From Bicyclus anynana (lineage: Eukaryota; Arthropoda; Insecta; Lepidoptera; Nymphalidae): a DNA stretch of 64,000 nt. The position numbers were made by a program, and so were the translations under genes. The stretch lies in the NCBI RefSeq assembly GCF_947172395.1, contig NC_069100.1, forward strand, positions 14,474,109 through 14,538,108, in the 5' to 3' direction. This document shows positions 31,501 through 38,690 of the stretch, in pieces (positions within the stretch are counted from its first letter, which is position 1; the number at the start of each line of letters is the position of its first letter). The notes below the pieces were generated by a model. It worked only from the letters and a program-made list of their open reading frames with translations. It did not search any database and was not told the origin of the DNA.

Positions 31501-34500
31501 CCAGCCCAAATACCCCTTCGGTCCCAAAGTCCTCTGTAAGCCAAGGTCATTGGCGTATCTAGGATTACTTCCTGGGGTTGGCACATATTACTGAACAGAG
31601 TCGACACTTAATATAAAAATTTTGTTAACAATATTTGTGAACGCAGAACTCTGATATGACTCGACTTATTTTATTCTTTTTCTTTGTATCTAGGGTTTCG
31701 AAAAGGTCTTAATATATTTTTCAAAATATTCATCAGCGAATCCCTGCAACTCGCTTGATATGTCAGTCCACCTGGTGAGGGGTCGACCAACATTACGTTT
31801 TTTTACTGATGGTCGTTGGGGTCCCAAGATGCTGGAATGGCAAATTCATATATAAAATAACGTTTGTATTAATACAAATTTAAAGAAATATATAAATAGG
31901 TAGGTATCTATTTTCAATTTTAAAGTGAAAATCGCTTGGAAGGATTAGTTAGGTACTTCCGGATCAAGGAAGATAGAAGTTGCCTCGTTCATTTCTAAAC
32001 TAATAATTTATTAAAATGTTTTGAATCGAAATGAAAATATTGGGCGAAGCGAAGTTGTTTTTCCCATATTTCTGGATTCTTTTAATCTCTTTTTATCATC
32101 TCCTCTCAATTATTTTCAACGGTTTTTGTGTTTGCGTTATTTGTACTTACGATATAGCTATGAAGTTACAATCGGCGAGGTACCATAGTTCGAAGAACTC
32201 GAAGACGACGTTGGAGTTCCAGGGTGCTGGAATGGCGACTCCCCACTAGGTGGACCTAGGACAAACGGATTGCAGGGAGCCGCTGGATACTCGCGGCTCG
32301 AGACCGTTTTGTTTGGAAGTCCATGCAAGAGGTCTATGTCCAGCAGTGGAAAGTCCATCGGCTGTTAATGATAATGATAGACTATCGCTCCGTGACTTCG
32401 CTCGCATCTAAAAGCTATACCACGTACCGACACAGTATCCTGGCGTCCTCCCAACTGACCGGCAGGTCCTGGATCACGTACTCCCGACCCTGGAACACAA
32501 AGGCTTCCCAGAGGTCCGATGTTGCGCGGGGAACTGGAGAAGAAGTTTACCAGTAATAGCGTTTTGTGAGTTGTGACCAAGTTCGTACGAACATGAACTT
32601 ATCGTCATGATCATTAACAACCCATACTCGGCTCACTGTTGAGCACGAGTCACCTCTCAGAATGAAAGGGGTTAGGCTAATCCACCACGCTGGCCCAATA
32701 CGGATTGGCAGTCTTCACATTCGTAGAGAATTAAAAAATTGCCTATTTATGCAGGTTCTCTCACAATGTTTTTGAACCTACCCTACTTCCACCCTTTAAA
32801 AACCCTACCCCTACCCAAGCTACCTCTTCCCAGCCGTACCTCTACCCTACCCCTATCCAACCTGTACTCTACCACTACCCTACACCTACCCTATCTCCTT
32901 ACATACCCCAACTCAACCCCTGCCCTACTCCCACCTTACACCTACCCTACCCCTGCCTAAGCTACCCCTTCCCAACCCTACCCCTACCCTACCCTACCTC
33001 TACCCTACCCTTGATAAACACACTTGATAAAAGTACTCTTCCACAACCGTACTCTTACCCTACCCTATCCCTACCTTACCCCCTACCTTACCCTACTCAA
33101 CCCCAACTCCCACCATACCCCTACCATAAGTACCTATCCTATGTCCGTCTCCAGGTTCTACTACCACCTCACCAATTTTCAGCCAATCGGTACCGCTGTT
33201 CTTGAGTTGAGCGGCACAGTTTTTTTCACAGCTTTTTTGTTGAATAATTCAAAAAGTTTAATAAAGGTATTGAAAAAGAATACAATAAGGAACTTAAGCT
33301 AACTTATCCTAATAACTATACAAATCATGACCACGTGGAATGGTGGCAAGAATACTGGCTGCATTTCCGCGCTGGACAGCCAGGCTGATCCTTTGCGCAA
33401 AAAATGAGCCAGCCCTTCTGTCACCAGTCGAGGCAACTAGCCGTGGTGAAATTATTCGATAAAATTTTTTGGCACTGCGACTTCATGGCCCAAGGGTCTC
33501 CACGGCAAAAGGTACAAATACGTAACTCTCTGTCAGAGAGGCATACTTGTGCCACTTACCGGTTTCAGCTTTTTCTGCTGCAGGTATTGAAGCAGTCTTA
33601 AATCTGAAGTAAACTATTTTGATAAGAAATCATAAATAAATAAATAAAAAATAAAAAAAATAAAAATAAAAAAGCCTTTATTTTAGTATCCATTTACAAT
33701 TTTAACTTACAATCTAACATTAATAAAAAAGAAATCATACCAAGATACAAATAAAAAGCCTTTTCTAACGGCAGCATTTCCAATTTTTTTTTTTTTAAAT
33801 AAAGAAACAGTTAATTGTGTCATGACTATAATGTTATGTTAGGTATATGCTGTCGCGACATTTTTTGTAGAAAATGATGTGTTCTGCAAAGTTGTAGTAC
33901 ATTATTTCATTCTAACAGCAATAGTTTTTGCAACGCACGCGATGTAAAGAAGATTAATTTGTCCAGGTCTGGCTGGTGGGAGGCTTCGGCCGTGGCTAGG
34001 TACCACCCTACCGGCAAAGACTTACCACCAAGCGATTTAGCGTTCCGGTACGATGCCGTGTAGAAACCGAAAGGGGTGTGGATATTCATCCTCCCCCTAA
34101 CAAGTTAGCCCGCTTCCATCTTAGACTGCATCATCACTTATCATCAGGTGAGATTGTAGTCAAGGGCTAACTTGTAAAGAATAAAAAAAAAAGGTAAAAT
34201 TTTTACAGCTTGGGTTACATTGTTGGAGTTTTAGGAAGGATCCCTATTTTTTTTGAAAATATTATATAGCCTATAGCCACAGTCTTACTCTGCTATAGCA
34301 CTCAGGGATAGTGTAGTGATTTTTCAAATCGGTTCAGTATTTTCGGAGCCTATTCATTACATACAAACACACAATGAAATCTTTCCTCTTTATAATGTTA
34401 ATATTTTTATTAATATTTTCAACTTAATTTAGTAATTTAAATTAAGTTGAAAATTTTCTAAATTGACCCGAGTTCTATCGAATTAATTCTCTGGATATAA

Positions 34501-34637
34501 AGCGAAACATTACGATACTTGGAAACAGAAATAATGAGCATGTAAGAATAATATTTACCTCTATACTGTTCATTAAAACTACCGCTACAGTACTGCAATG
34601 TCAAAATCAACACAAACTTTATCAAAATGGGACACAT
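16501..34637 (-). CDS. Secreted protein with three tandem C-type lectin domains (13 exons, about 501 residues)
   Basis: Exons in transcript order: 34637-34559, 32533-32428, 31193-31108, 30662-30520, 28907-28775, 28159-28033, 27328-27261, 26723-26600, 26475-26360, 21235-21044, 20306-20161, 17597-17468, 16556-16501. Every junction is GT-AG and every phase fits (1506 nt). A signal peptide (MCPILIKFVLILTLQYCSG) comes first. CTLD1 (about 38-182), CTLD2 (about 193-333) and CTLD3 (about 340-483) follow, then a short Ser/Val/Glu tail. Each domain has its WVGA/WVGG/WISG segment and ends in FVCE, FICY or SICM. The usual sugar and calcium motifs (EPN or QPD, and WND) are not seen, so calcium-dependent sugar binding is doubtful. 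Related insect lectins act in haemolymph recognition, immune or adhesive; that role here is inference. Two-domain immulectins are usual in moths, so three is notable. A Copia element fills the exon 9-10 intron in the same orientation. Confidence 0.85.
17005..17180 (+). mobile_element. Helitron-like fragment
   Basis: Shares the blocks CTAATGGACCGATTTGAAAA, AATTCTTTTAACAATA and GGGAACTACGCGGATGAAAC with other Helitron fragments and ends TGCTAG. The 5' end is eroded. Confidence 0.5.
17230..17460 (+). mobile_element. RTE-like LINE 3' end fragment
   Basis: The frames read WDPKVMEWRPSTAKRSVG and EESEDIKRVAGSRWMLAARD, then WKSMQEAYVQ, the C-terminus of lepidopteran RTE-type LINEs, and end in an ATGATGATG tail. 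It lies immediately left of lectin exon 12. Confidence 0.7.
17468..17597 (-). CDS. Lectin exon 12: end of CTLD3
   Basis: Acceptor ctcaccactag|ATG, donor G|GTAAGTATA (phase 1). Encodes MPPWLDEDFTMDSPCLNLDR and GLVYGLPCDTPQYSICMI, with the last three conserved Cys. Confidence 0.87.
17694..18061 (+). mobile_element. Short non-autonomous Helitron
   Basis: Starts TCTATATATATATATAAAAG after A, ends in the GCGGACG/CGTCCGC hairpin plus CTAG before T. Carries a short GGGTA-type array at 17966-18012 near its 3' end. Confidence 0.7.
18423..18760 (+). mobile_element. SINE family A, full length
   Basis: tRNA-like head (box A TGGCGCAGTGG, box B GGTTCGATCCC), body with CAGGTCTGGCTGGTGGGAGG and CCGAAAGGGGTGTGGATTTT, tail AAGGGCTAACTTGTAAACAA followed by a long poly(A). 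This is the clearest reference copy of the family in the window. Confidence 0.85.
18761..19252. other. Lectin intron, minor repeat only
   Basis: No exon seen. The stretch 19003-19045 (GGGGACAGGCAAAGATCGTT, ACCATACAGCCTG) recurs, inverted, at 56728-56765 and 61940-61985, so it is part of a dispersed repeat. Confidence 0.45.
19253..19525. mobile_element. Foldback MITE with long inverted repeats
   Basis: Arms starting CATAACAGTGGCTGAGTTTA and ending in its complement pair over about 73 bases or more, with further palindromic AT blocks inside. TA on both sides fits a Tc1/mariner-type duplication. No coding capacity. Confidence 0.8.
20161..20306 (-). CDS. Lectin exon 11: CTLD3 WISG region
   Basis: Acceptor gtattgcag|CA, donor TAT|GTAAGTATT (phase 0). 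Encodes IEHIWISGRLNMTKEVVSD then YYWQSPDTGRIIPDPKSF. NMT is a possible glycosylation site. The EPN/QPD position is not canonical. Confidence 0.85.
20376..20683 (-). mobile_element. SINE family B
   Basis: Full body of family B with a degraded head (GGATTCGAACCTACGCC in the plus reading). Lies in the lectin intron just right of exon 11. Confidence 0.75.
21044..21235 (-). CDS. Lectin exon 10: start of CTLD3
   Basis: Acceptor tcccaacag|GA, donor C|GTAAGTAC (phase 1). Encodes YYYVLVRQLFYWQHAFENCL, LNGSLATIDSNDKLVQLL and GENNDQ. The first two exon modules found separately in CTLD1 and CTLD2 are fused here. Confidence 0.87.
21539..21722 (-). repeat. Copia LTR (3' LTR in element sense)
   Basis: 184 bp, plus-strand ends TGTTAGG and TTCACA. 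Base-for-base identical to the other LTR by reading. Confidence 0.93.
21723..21733 (-). promoter_or_regulatory. Copia polypurine tract
   Basis: Minus-strand TTGGGGGGTGG lies directly against the 3' LTR, where plus-strand DNA synthesis would be primed. Confidence 0.6.
21762..21872 (-). repeat. 30-bp tandem repeat in the Copia 3' untranslated part
   Basis: About four units of CTTCCCCTTAACACAAATA with small changes (plus reading), between the Gag-Pol stop and the LTR. Confidence 0.85.
21885..25850 (-). CDS. Copia Gag-Pol polyprotein
   Basis: One open frame of 1321 codons; the start MDFHTLQQ at 25736 (residue 39) is more like other Copia Gags. Gag region, then two CCHC zinc knuckles (about 249-262 and 271-284), aspartic protease DSGA (319), integrase zinc site (HERLGH, CIAC near 452-483) and catalytic D511, D574, E610. 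Reverse transcriptase follows with D927 (QMD) and YVDD (1007-1010), and RNase H with D1177, E1217 and D1251. Gene order protease-integrase-RT-RNase H is the Copia hallmark. All key residues are present and there is no stop, so the element looks able to move itself. The usual Copia motif DVKTAFLNG reads DVCGAFLNS here. Confidence 0.95.
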   Translation of the reverse strand: MSALGLEPGASTRRGTSSDRGGRAEFQSTARFCGASENMDFHTLQQGSAIKLEGQKNWSVWKFQLSVTLKGADLFSIVTGKDKETDNYDARDAKAQVIIVSRLTEAVMVHVLTCKSSEEMWKKLHSVYEAKSATNTLMLQQKFFQFKYEGGDLATFLSKLQEMSCQLKHAGEEISDKFLITKILMSLPECYGHFISAWESVDSDKQVYDDLVARLLVEEERVKARGLDKDGENVALHVQQHSKFQTKKCFKCGKTNHFVQQCKSNVDKRKCFLCHAIGHLKRDCPKRKAIDNDQSGGHAFISHVFCSNIDMSSDKWLIDSGASEHISKDLSLFKNYKVVSNRYVTVGDGRCLPVSGVGDIKLKLFDGNRYANATLFDVLHVPDIKINLFSVMVAIRKGYVVKMLNDKCCIYKDSLLCAVGNLKGKSYMLDVLYDECNNMVDVATVSLLSEWHERLGHQSLDYVKKVLTDNNIKFKIDKEQCIACLQGKIHRLPFTESTRCTSQPLELVHGDVCGPMEVESVGGSRYFLLLKDDYTNFRFIYFLKYKSEVPLKFKQFVSWCERQIDFKLKAIRTDNGKEFINTEIKDLLLQKGIVHQTSIEYTPQQNGKAEREIRTLVESARSMISSKNLPKELWAEAINNAVYIINRTGKSKVDGESPYKSLLGKKFSIESLKYVFGNIVFVHIPKVKRLKWDVKGEQGIFVGYEDTKGYRIYFPSQSEVQVKRDIIFLRDEKLKNNTNNTQDIMIEISEMTQREGDSTSSESQETEDEYLELENVSNPTLTTGEDSSSEEEIVTSRGRRVVRPGWQKNYDLGFAVWGEEPKSYKEAMQSTDSDKWKEAIRSELQQLKDNGTWTEVNSVPEGKELISSKWVLKRKDNNIYKARLVARGFEQYDIDECDLYAPVARLNTFRIFMSIATKFNLQVYQMDVCGAFLNSKLDEELYMSTPEESDVKIVKLNKSLYGLKRAPKYWNETFTNVMLSLGYVQSNKDNCLFSKCIGDKKTFLLLYVDDILYFGNCEAQSLQLRDVLCKEFKMKEMGALNKFLGIETKQDLINGCTTISQREYINKLLHTYNMVDCKLLLLPIDKNYNFRILKRDSSESVYVEKKCRKLIGSLMYLAMGTRPDICAVVTILSRYQSCASELLYKLLMNILRYLKGTCDLSLLYYRNRENNVMCYVDSDWGGLSDYKSTTGCVFKVFGCSVIWFSKKQCTVSLSSTEAEFIALCAATSEACWLRDILSTFGVVQVIDIFEDNQSTIKMAQMATGITRVKHLGIKQSFVYEKLEKGIIKLNYINTGDQLADIFTKALGGTVFKRFRERLFNF
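25901..25918 (-). promoter_or_regulatory. Copia primer binding site
   Basis: Minus-strand GGTTATGGTCCCAGTGAC directly follows the 5' LTR. It resembles the Drosophila copia site GGTTATGGGCCCAGT, which pairs with an internal part of initiator tRNA-Met. Confidence 0.6.
25919..26102 (-). repeat. Copia LTR (5' LTR in element sense)
   Basis: 184 bp, matches 21539-21722 throughout. It would carry the element promoter. Confidence 0.93.
26360..26475 (-). CDS. Lectin exon 9: end of CTLD2
   Basis: Acceptor tctttgtag|G (alternative acceptor at 26470), donor G|GTGAGATT (phase 1). Encodes NGCLQIDRHETRDPVFMEAR then CERKMQFICYQ, carrying the last three Cys. Starting lower, at 26430, would lose the third Cys, so the upstream acceptor is preferred. 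Confidence 0.8.
26600..26723 (-). CDS. Lectin exon 8: CTLD2 WVGG region
   Basis: Acceptor ggttttag|GT, donor AG|GTAAGTTA (phase 2). Encodes IEGAWVGGRGTLGQWTWVDS and ends DDALEWPPM. No EPN or QPD motif. Confidence 0.85.
26762..27047 (-). mobile_element. SINE family B
   Basis: Family-B body with a small internal palindromic duplication (ATATCACGTGTCTCAAAC repeated inverted near 26935-26970) and a shortened head. Sits right of lectin exon 8. Confidence 0.75.
27053..27205 (-). mobile_element. CR1-like LINE 3' end fragment
   Basis: Plus reading AAATTCATTTATTTCAAATA to GCGCCTTGGTCCGAGAAGAG, shared with 44505-44665 and 45545-45985; minus strand is the coding sense. Confidence 0.6.
27261..27328 (-). 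CDS. Lectin exon 7: CTLD2 helix region
   Basis: Acceptor aaattttcag|G, donor A|GTAAGTGAC (phase 1). Encodes LANIASMKCLKKIGLTMLKS then RPS; LANIAS is the LAxIxS-type signature. Confidence 0.8.
27697..27995 (-). mobile_element. SINE family A
   Basis: Near-complete copy: poly(A) side TTTTTTTTATTCTTTACAAG at left, head complement CACGGAGGCCGTC at right. Ends about 40 bases before lectin exon 6. Confidence 0.8.
28033..28159 (-). CDS. Lectin exon 6: start of CTLD2
   Basis: Acceptor atttgttag|AG, donor GC|GTAAGACC (phase 2). Encodes VRCRRGLYRVYDGRLDWHQA then AAYCVLRSM, the first strands and Cys of domain 2. A SINE-A copy abuts it on the left. Confidence 0.85.
28234..28394. mobile_element. MITE, AGCAGG family
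   Basis: Ends CCTGCTGGCCTATTCACTAA and a complement-like GTTAGTGAAAGCGTGCAGG. Related copies at 46727-47017 and 59843-60034. Lies in the lectin intron between exons 5 and 6. Confidence 0.6.
28620..28756 (-). repeat. Two decayed tandem copies of the end of lectin exon 5
   Basis: At a spacing of 68 bases from exon 5's own donor, a second copy of its end (TGCCCTGCCACC... CCTTCGTGTGCGAG) is followed by its own GTGAGTATG donor near 28700. A shorter third relic lies at 28620-28672 (TCTTGCCCTGCCAC). Confidence 0.75.
28775..28907 (-). CDS. Lectin exon 5: end of CTLD1
   Basis: Acceptor gtgctcag|TGG, donor G|GTGAGTATG (phase 1). Encodes WLNRTRVPVPVGGADCVALE then VFLDLPCHLQRPFVCER, with the last three conserved Cys. 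NRT is a possible N-glycosylation site. Its 3' part is duplicated in the next intron (28620-28756). Confidence 0.87.
29141..29749. other. Lectin intron, no exon seen
   Basis: Contains short repeated phrases (GATGGTAATTATGTAAGGGT-like, TTTCTCTACA) but no lectin domain fragment or splice-bounded frame. Confidence 0.45.
29750..30300 (+). mobile_element. 5'-truncated CR1/Jockey LINE copy
   Basis: Matches the 3' 550 bases of the LINE at 1999-5068, from CAATATATATATAACAGTAT through the C-terminal coding part and 3'UTR to AAATAAATGATTTTTTGA. A stop interrupts the frame (AGCTTTTAACAA). Confidence 0.85.
30520..30662 (-). CDS. Lectin exon 4: CTLD1 WVGA and long-loop region
   Basis: Acceptor tgatttcag|CG, donor TTG|GTACTG (phase 0). 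Encodes IESVWVGARRRSAEDPEGY and ends DSGHYPL. EPN or QPD, expected here in sugar-binding domains, is absent. GC-rich compared with its surroundings. Confidence 0.85.
31108..31193 (-). CDS. Lectin exon 3: CTLD1 helix region
   Basis: Acceptor gattgcag|A, donor T|GTGAGTAC (phase 1). Encodes GHHNGTLAVLDTREKADFLA followed by EALSELQF, the classic LA-x-(5)-E-x-x-FL pattern of C-type lectin domains. Confidence 0.85.
31329..31485 (+). mobile_element. SINE family A fragment
   Basis: GGCTGGTGAGAGGCTTCGGC to AGGTGAGATTGTAGTCGTAA, internally deleted. Right of lectin exon 3. Confidence 0.65.
31805..31845 (+). mobile_element. RTE-like LINE scrap
   Basis: GATGGTCGTTGGGGTCCCAA and GATGCTGGAATGGC match the family fragments at 17230-17460 and 32205-32385. 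Confidence 0.5.
32205..32385 (+). mobile_element. RTE-like LINE 3' end fragment
   Basis: TGCTGGAATGGCGACTCCCC to TCCATGCAAGAGGTCTATGT and an ATGATAATGATAG end, sharing coding text with 17230-17460. Sits just left of lectin exon 2. Confidence 0.65.
32428..32533 (-). CDS. Lectin exon 2: start of CTLD1
   Basis: Acceptor cttctccag|TT, donor CG|GTACGTGG (phase 2). Encodes LWEAFVFQGREYVIQ followed by VSWEDARILCR, the beta1 strand and the first conserved Cys of a C-type lectin domain. Confidence 0.85.
32600..32770 (-). mobile_element. SINE family B fragment joined to a TACCC array
   Basis: Family-B body from AACCCATACTCGGCTCACTG to CTCACAATGTTTTTG; the tRNA head is missing and replaced by the TACCC array. 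Confidence 0.7.
32771..33130 (+). repeat. Degenerate TACCC array
   Basis: About 360 bases of CTACCC-type units, more decayed than the one at 5880, followed by Helitron-like text (AATTTTCAGCCAATCGG). Likely part of an old Helitron. Confidence 0.85.
33640..33960. other. Lectin intron 1, A/T-rich
   Basis: Begins with an AAATAAATAAAAAATAAAAA tract. No exon or known repeat seen besides. Confidence 0.4.
33958..34190 (+). mobile_element. SINE family A, headless
   Basis: Starts at TTTGTCCAGGTCTGGCTGGT, lacks the tRNA head, complete tail GGGCTAACTTGTAAAGAATA with poly(A). Confidence 0.8.
34290..34410 (-). mobile_element. Helitron fragment
   Basis: Plus reading GCACTCAGGGATAGTGTAG, AAATCGGTTCAGTATTTTCG and CCTCTTTATAATGTTAATAT; the right end corresponds to the Helitron 5' side. 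Confidence 0.45.
34559..34637 (-). CDS. Lectin exon 1: signal peptide
   Basis: ATG at 34637, 26 codons, then G|GTAAATATT (phase 1). MCPILIKFVLILTLQYCSG is a clear secretory signal, with cleavage probably near CSG. The short upstream stretch holds an arthropod initiator-like ACAGTT near 34675 but no TATA box. Confidence 0.8.
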
Positions 34638-35134
34638 CGCGACTTAGCTTCGCGAGGATTATCCTACAACTGTCCACGATAGAGTAAAGACGATAGTTGT
34701 TAGCATTATCAGTGATGTTCATGAAAGAATATCGATACTCGATAATTTGTTCTGTGGTTTATTCAAATACATCAATAATCGATTTTTATTTTATGTACTA
34801 CAGAGCTGTAGCTTAAACTGCACAGTTGTAACTACGAGATGATTTTGGAGCCCCCTCCAGTGAATTTGCCACGGACCTGAGATGGTATATTTACACCACT
34901 GCTTACTTGTAACCATATCATTCAGGCAGGAATGCTGTAATGCTATTTGGCAGCAGTAATAAGCACGCCCGTCCCCAACGAAATAAAGCGAGTGTTATCT
35001 GATTCACGTCTCTGTGGCATATCTTCTAAACAAATGGAGCGATTATGATGCGATTTTATGGTTTGAACGCTAACTTAAGTCTTAATTGACATTCGAAGAC
35101 TATAAACCGATTTGAATAGGTCGTCGTATTAACT

Positions 35135-35430
35135 ATATTCATATTATAAAGAGGAAATATTTGATTATTTGTTTGTTTGCATTGAATAGGCTCTGAAACT
35201 ATTGAACCGATTAAGATAATTCTTTCACTGTTGGGAAGCTACACTATCCCCGAGTGCTATATTTATTTATTTATTTATTTATTTAATAATCAAGCAATAC
35301 CACACATTACATTATACAATATAATAATAATTATATAATATATGTATATGCTATAGGCTACATTTATCTCCGTATTTCTACGGGAACGGGAAGCACGAGG
35401 GTGAAACCGCGCGGCGTCTGCAGTCTATTA
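35135..35430 (+). mobile_element. Helitron copy interrupted by an ATTT repeat
   Basis: ATTATAAAGAGGAAATATTT at the left, GGAACGGGAAGCACGAGGGT and CCGCGCGGCGTCTGCAGTC at the right. About 80 bases with ATTTATTTATTTATTTATTT are inserted at TGCTATA (35262-35345), which occurs on both sides. Confidence 0.55.
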
Positions 35431-35439
35431 TAAAGTAAC

Positions 35440-37190
35440 AATTATCTGACATAAAATTGTTATTGTAACATATTTTTCAACTGTCAATGATTATCATAAT
35501 TTTGAATTTCGAGTTGTTTCAACATTTTCTTTTATCGATATAGATAATGGAATTCAATTCGTGCAGCACTAAACTGCTGGCAAAACAAAATAGCAAAAGT
35601 TATAACAACAAAATGATGTCAAGTCATACATGTATGTATACCTACTCTTAATACAACACCTTTATCTATTATTCAGTCTCAGTGCATTTGATATATTATT
35701 ATCATAACATTTATTATAAGGAATCTGAACAAAGGAAAAATATTGAAAAGTACGTACTACTCATCTACTTATAGTTAATCGACTTCAAAAGAAGGAGGAA
35801 ATTCTTAATTCGATGCTAAATTTTTAACTTCCCTCTAGTACTAAAAAATAGCACAAAGTAGGGAGGTTACTAATTTCACTCCATCGTTGCTACCTTAAAA
35901 ATTAAAATTAAAGGTGTGCAATATGTAATTTGGTGGTTACAAATGGTTCTGGATCTCAGATTCTAGAAAAATTCCTGATATTTGGGTAAATGATATTTCA
36001 AAGTGTTAGCTTCGTTATGACTATACAAAATACACAATTTGTAAAACTTTTCTCGATAGTTTATTTTTTTGAAAAATACGTGTTTTGCTCACATTTTGCT
36101 TTCAATCTCAGGAAAAGCAAACTTATTTTCTTAAATCTTTGTTTTGTATAGAAATTAGGTATATATCTTGAACATGGCCATTTTGTTTTTCGTTATGTTG
36201 TTTAATTTACTTGCAATTAGGTTAAAATGGTTTTGGCGCCACGTCATAAAATTTACGTCGCGCGTCAATCACTCCGTGCTTTTCACTCACGTGAAAGTCA
36301 TAAATCGGCGTCTCGTTCGCGCTTCGATTTTTGTACCGACGCGTTGCGCGCTCTTAACTAGTAGGTATAAATTAAAAAATTTCAAATTTTTGATTGTATT
36401 GTCAGCTGTAATACATAATCTTTTAGCAAAATGTTGTAAGCTCATTAAAGAATTTAGAATTTCGAAAATCGAATTTTTATCGAATCTCGACGGTTTGAGA
36501 TTCTAGAAAGCTATCCTATTTTTATAAATGTGTATGTCACACACATTTACTGACTGATGTGTGTTTGCGTGTGAGTGCATGTTCGTATGTGTGTGGTAGC
36601 CCTCTCGTAACCATAGATAACATAGATTATTGTCAAAGCTCGTAACCATAGATACCATAGATAAAAGTTCGTAAAATTTAAACGGCGTGACCGATTTTGA
36701 CTAAATATGCAACATTTCCATCAGTAGGTAAATATTGAGAAACCTCAAAAAAAATGTTTAAATATGGCGATAATTTCAGAAATCAGAAGTCGTTATTTTA
36801 GCTAAATTCATGACTGACGGAGATTATTGTACCTAATTATTAAATTCTAACTTGTACAGTCCTTCTTTATATTATTAAAGTCGGTGATAAAAAAAAATGC
36901 AATGTACTGGAATAGGCATCTTCCAGTCGAGGCAAGTATTCAATACAATGCAGCAATGCTGAGAGTTTATAGATTGATTGTGTTGGCCTTGCGTGGCAGA
37001 AATGTGGGTTGTAAAGAGTTGAATTCTTCTCGACTAATGGCCTGTGAGAGCTAGACATTATTTTATAAAGGCTAAATGTGATAGCATAGTGGTGGATTGG
37101 ATTCATATAGTTATGGTGTAAAATAAAGTTTTTTATTTGTTTTTTCATTATTTAGTTTCACTTCATTTTTCATTTTATATTTATTTTTTA
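35440..37190. other. Intergenic DNA between the lectin and NPF genes, unassigned
   Basis: A repeat end (TTAATCGACTTCAAAAGAAG, 35776) with relatives at 40826, 43029 and 63820 marks unclassified dispersed elements. The 112-codon frame at 36168-36506 has no recognisable domain. A GTGTGT-rich stretch lies at 36525-36600. Confidence 0.4.
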
Positions 37191-37194
37191 TTAA

Positions 37195-37475
37195 CAAGGT
37201 AGCCCTTGACTACAATCTCACCTGCTGGTAAGTGATGATGCAATCTAAGATGGTAGCGGGCTAACTTGTTAGGAGTAAGAAGCCAATCCACACCCCTTTC
37301 GGTTTCTACACGACATGGTATCGCAACGCTAAATCGCGTGGCGGTACATCTTTGCCTGTAGGGCGGTAACTAGCCACGGCCGAAGCCTCCCACCTGCCAG
37401 ACCTGGATCAATTAGGAGACCTCAATCAATCAATGGGGATCGAACCCAGAACCTCCGTCTAGTAAATCAACTGCG
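37195..37475 (-). mobile_element. SINE family A
   Basis: From AAGGTAGCCCTTGACTACAA to CCTCCGTCTAGTAAATCAAC; the head is partly lost. Confidence 0.75.
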
Positions 37476-38259
37476 CATAACCGAATCAATTAAAAAATAA
37501 TCCCGAATTGTATGATTATTTTGAATCGTAAAAATTCAAAATATTCAAAAGTACTTAGTCAAACCCAATTGGTTATTGGAGTAGATATCTGAGATAGAAT
37601 GTGTAGACAAACATTCAGCTTTTACAAAATGTGGTAAGTGTGACTACCACAGTCTCTCGTTCTATGATGTTAGTTCTTGTATACAAATAATTGCACTATT
37701 TTTAGATTGTTTATGTTATGTTTTTAACGCCTCAATAGCTCCACGGTTTTACACACTTACAATGAGGTATTGGGTTCGATTCCACGCTGTGCAATAAATT
37801 AAAATGATTTGAATATTAACTGATTATGAAACACGGCTAAAACTCACGTGGTATAAGGTCGGAGTATGCCCGACTAGTTTCGAACCCATACGGGGCTCAT
37901 AGTCATGACTACTAGCCTAAACCGTTAGAGACTAGTGCTCAACAGTAAGCCGAATATGGGTTGTTAATAACTGAGTGATGACTGTTAACGCTTTAAGCTT
38001 TTGCGTTACGATATGCCAATTTTCTCTAATGCAAGCCGCATGTAAGAACTTCGTGCCAAAAGCACAAAAGTGAGCAGTTAAGTGGATATTTAATAGAATC
38101 CAGAGTAAAATCCACACGCTCATTAAAGCGGGTCCCGCGAGGTACGCGTGGCTTAATTACAAAAATCCACCTCTCAAAGACGACGATACGGTAAGACGCC
38201 GTAAGCGCCCGAACAGGGACACCCGTGGAGCCGCCATACGTGAGTTGCTTTTTTTATTC

Positions 38260-38420
38260 AATAAAAAGTTAATCATTGTTTACTTTCTCATCCGATGTGA
38301 AGTGACGATGCTGCCTCAGATAGGAGCGGGCTTACTTAGAAGGGGATTAGAAGTTTATTCTAACCTCTGTCGATTTCTAAATCGCTTGGTGGCACGTCTT
38401 TATTGGTAGCGTAGAGGGCT
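38260..38420 (-). mobile_element. Old SINE family A copy
   Basis: CTCATCCGATGTGAAGTGAC, GGAGCGGGCTTACTTAGAAG and AAATCGCTTGGTGGCACGTC align with family A but with many changes. Confidence 0.5.
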
Positions 38421-38514
38421 AATAGCGGGATTAATAATAATTTAAATTATTAATAATATTTTATATTATATTTATATTATAATTTTAATAATATTTTATA
38501 TTATATAATTTAAA

Positions 38515-38633
38515 TCTATACTTATAATAAATCTGTAGAGAGGTCAATTCTGTACATGAAATATATTTCTAAAATAACAATCAGGGGGTGATTAGTGATC
38601 GATACTGATGCCAAAAATGCAATCAGTAAAATT

Positions 38634-38690
<57 letters not shown>

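Noticed and set aside
36168..36506. 112-codon plus-strand frame
   Set aside because: Hydrophobic and basic but with no domain, no splice context and AT-driven composition; it lies among dispersed repeats.
38637..38690. CRISPR-like or structured repeat array
   Set aside because: It is a simple GTCT microsatellite without spacers.
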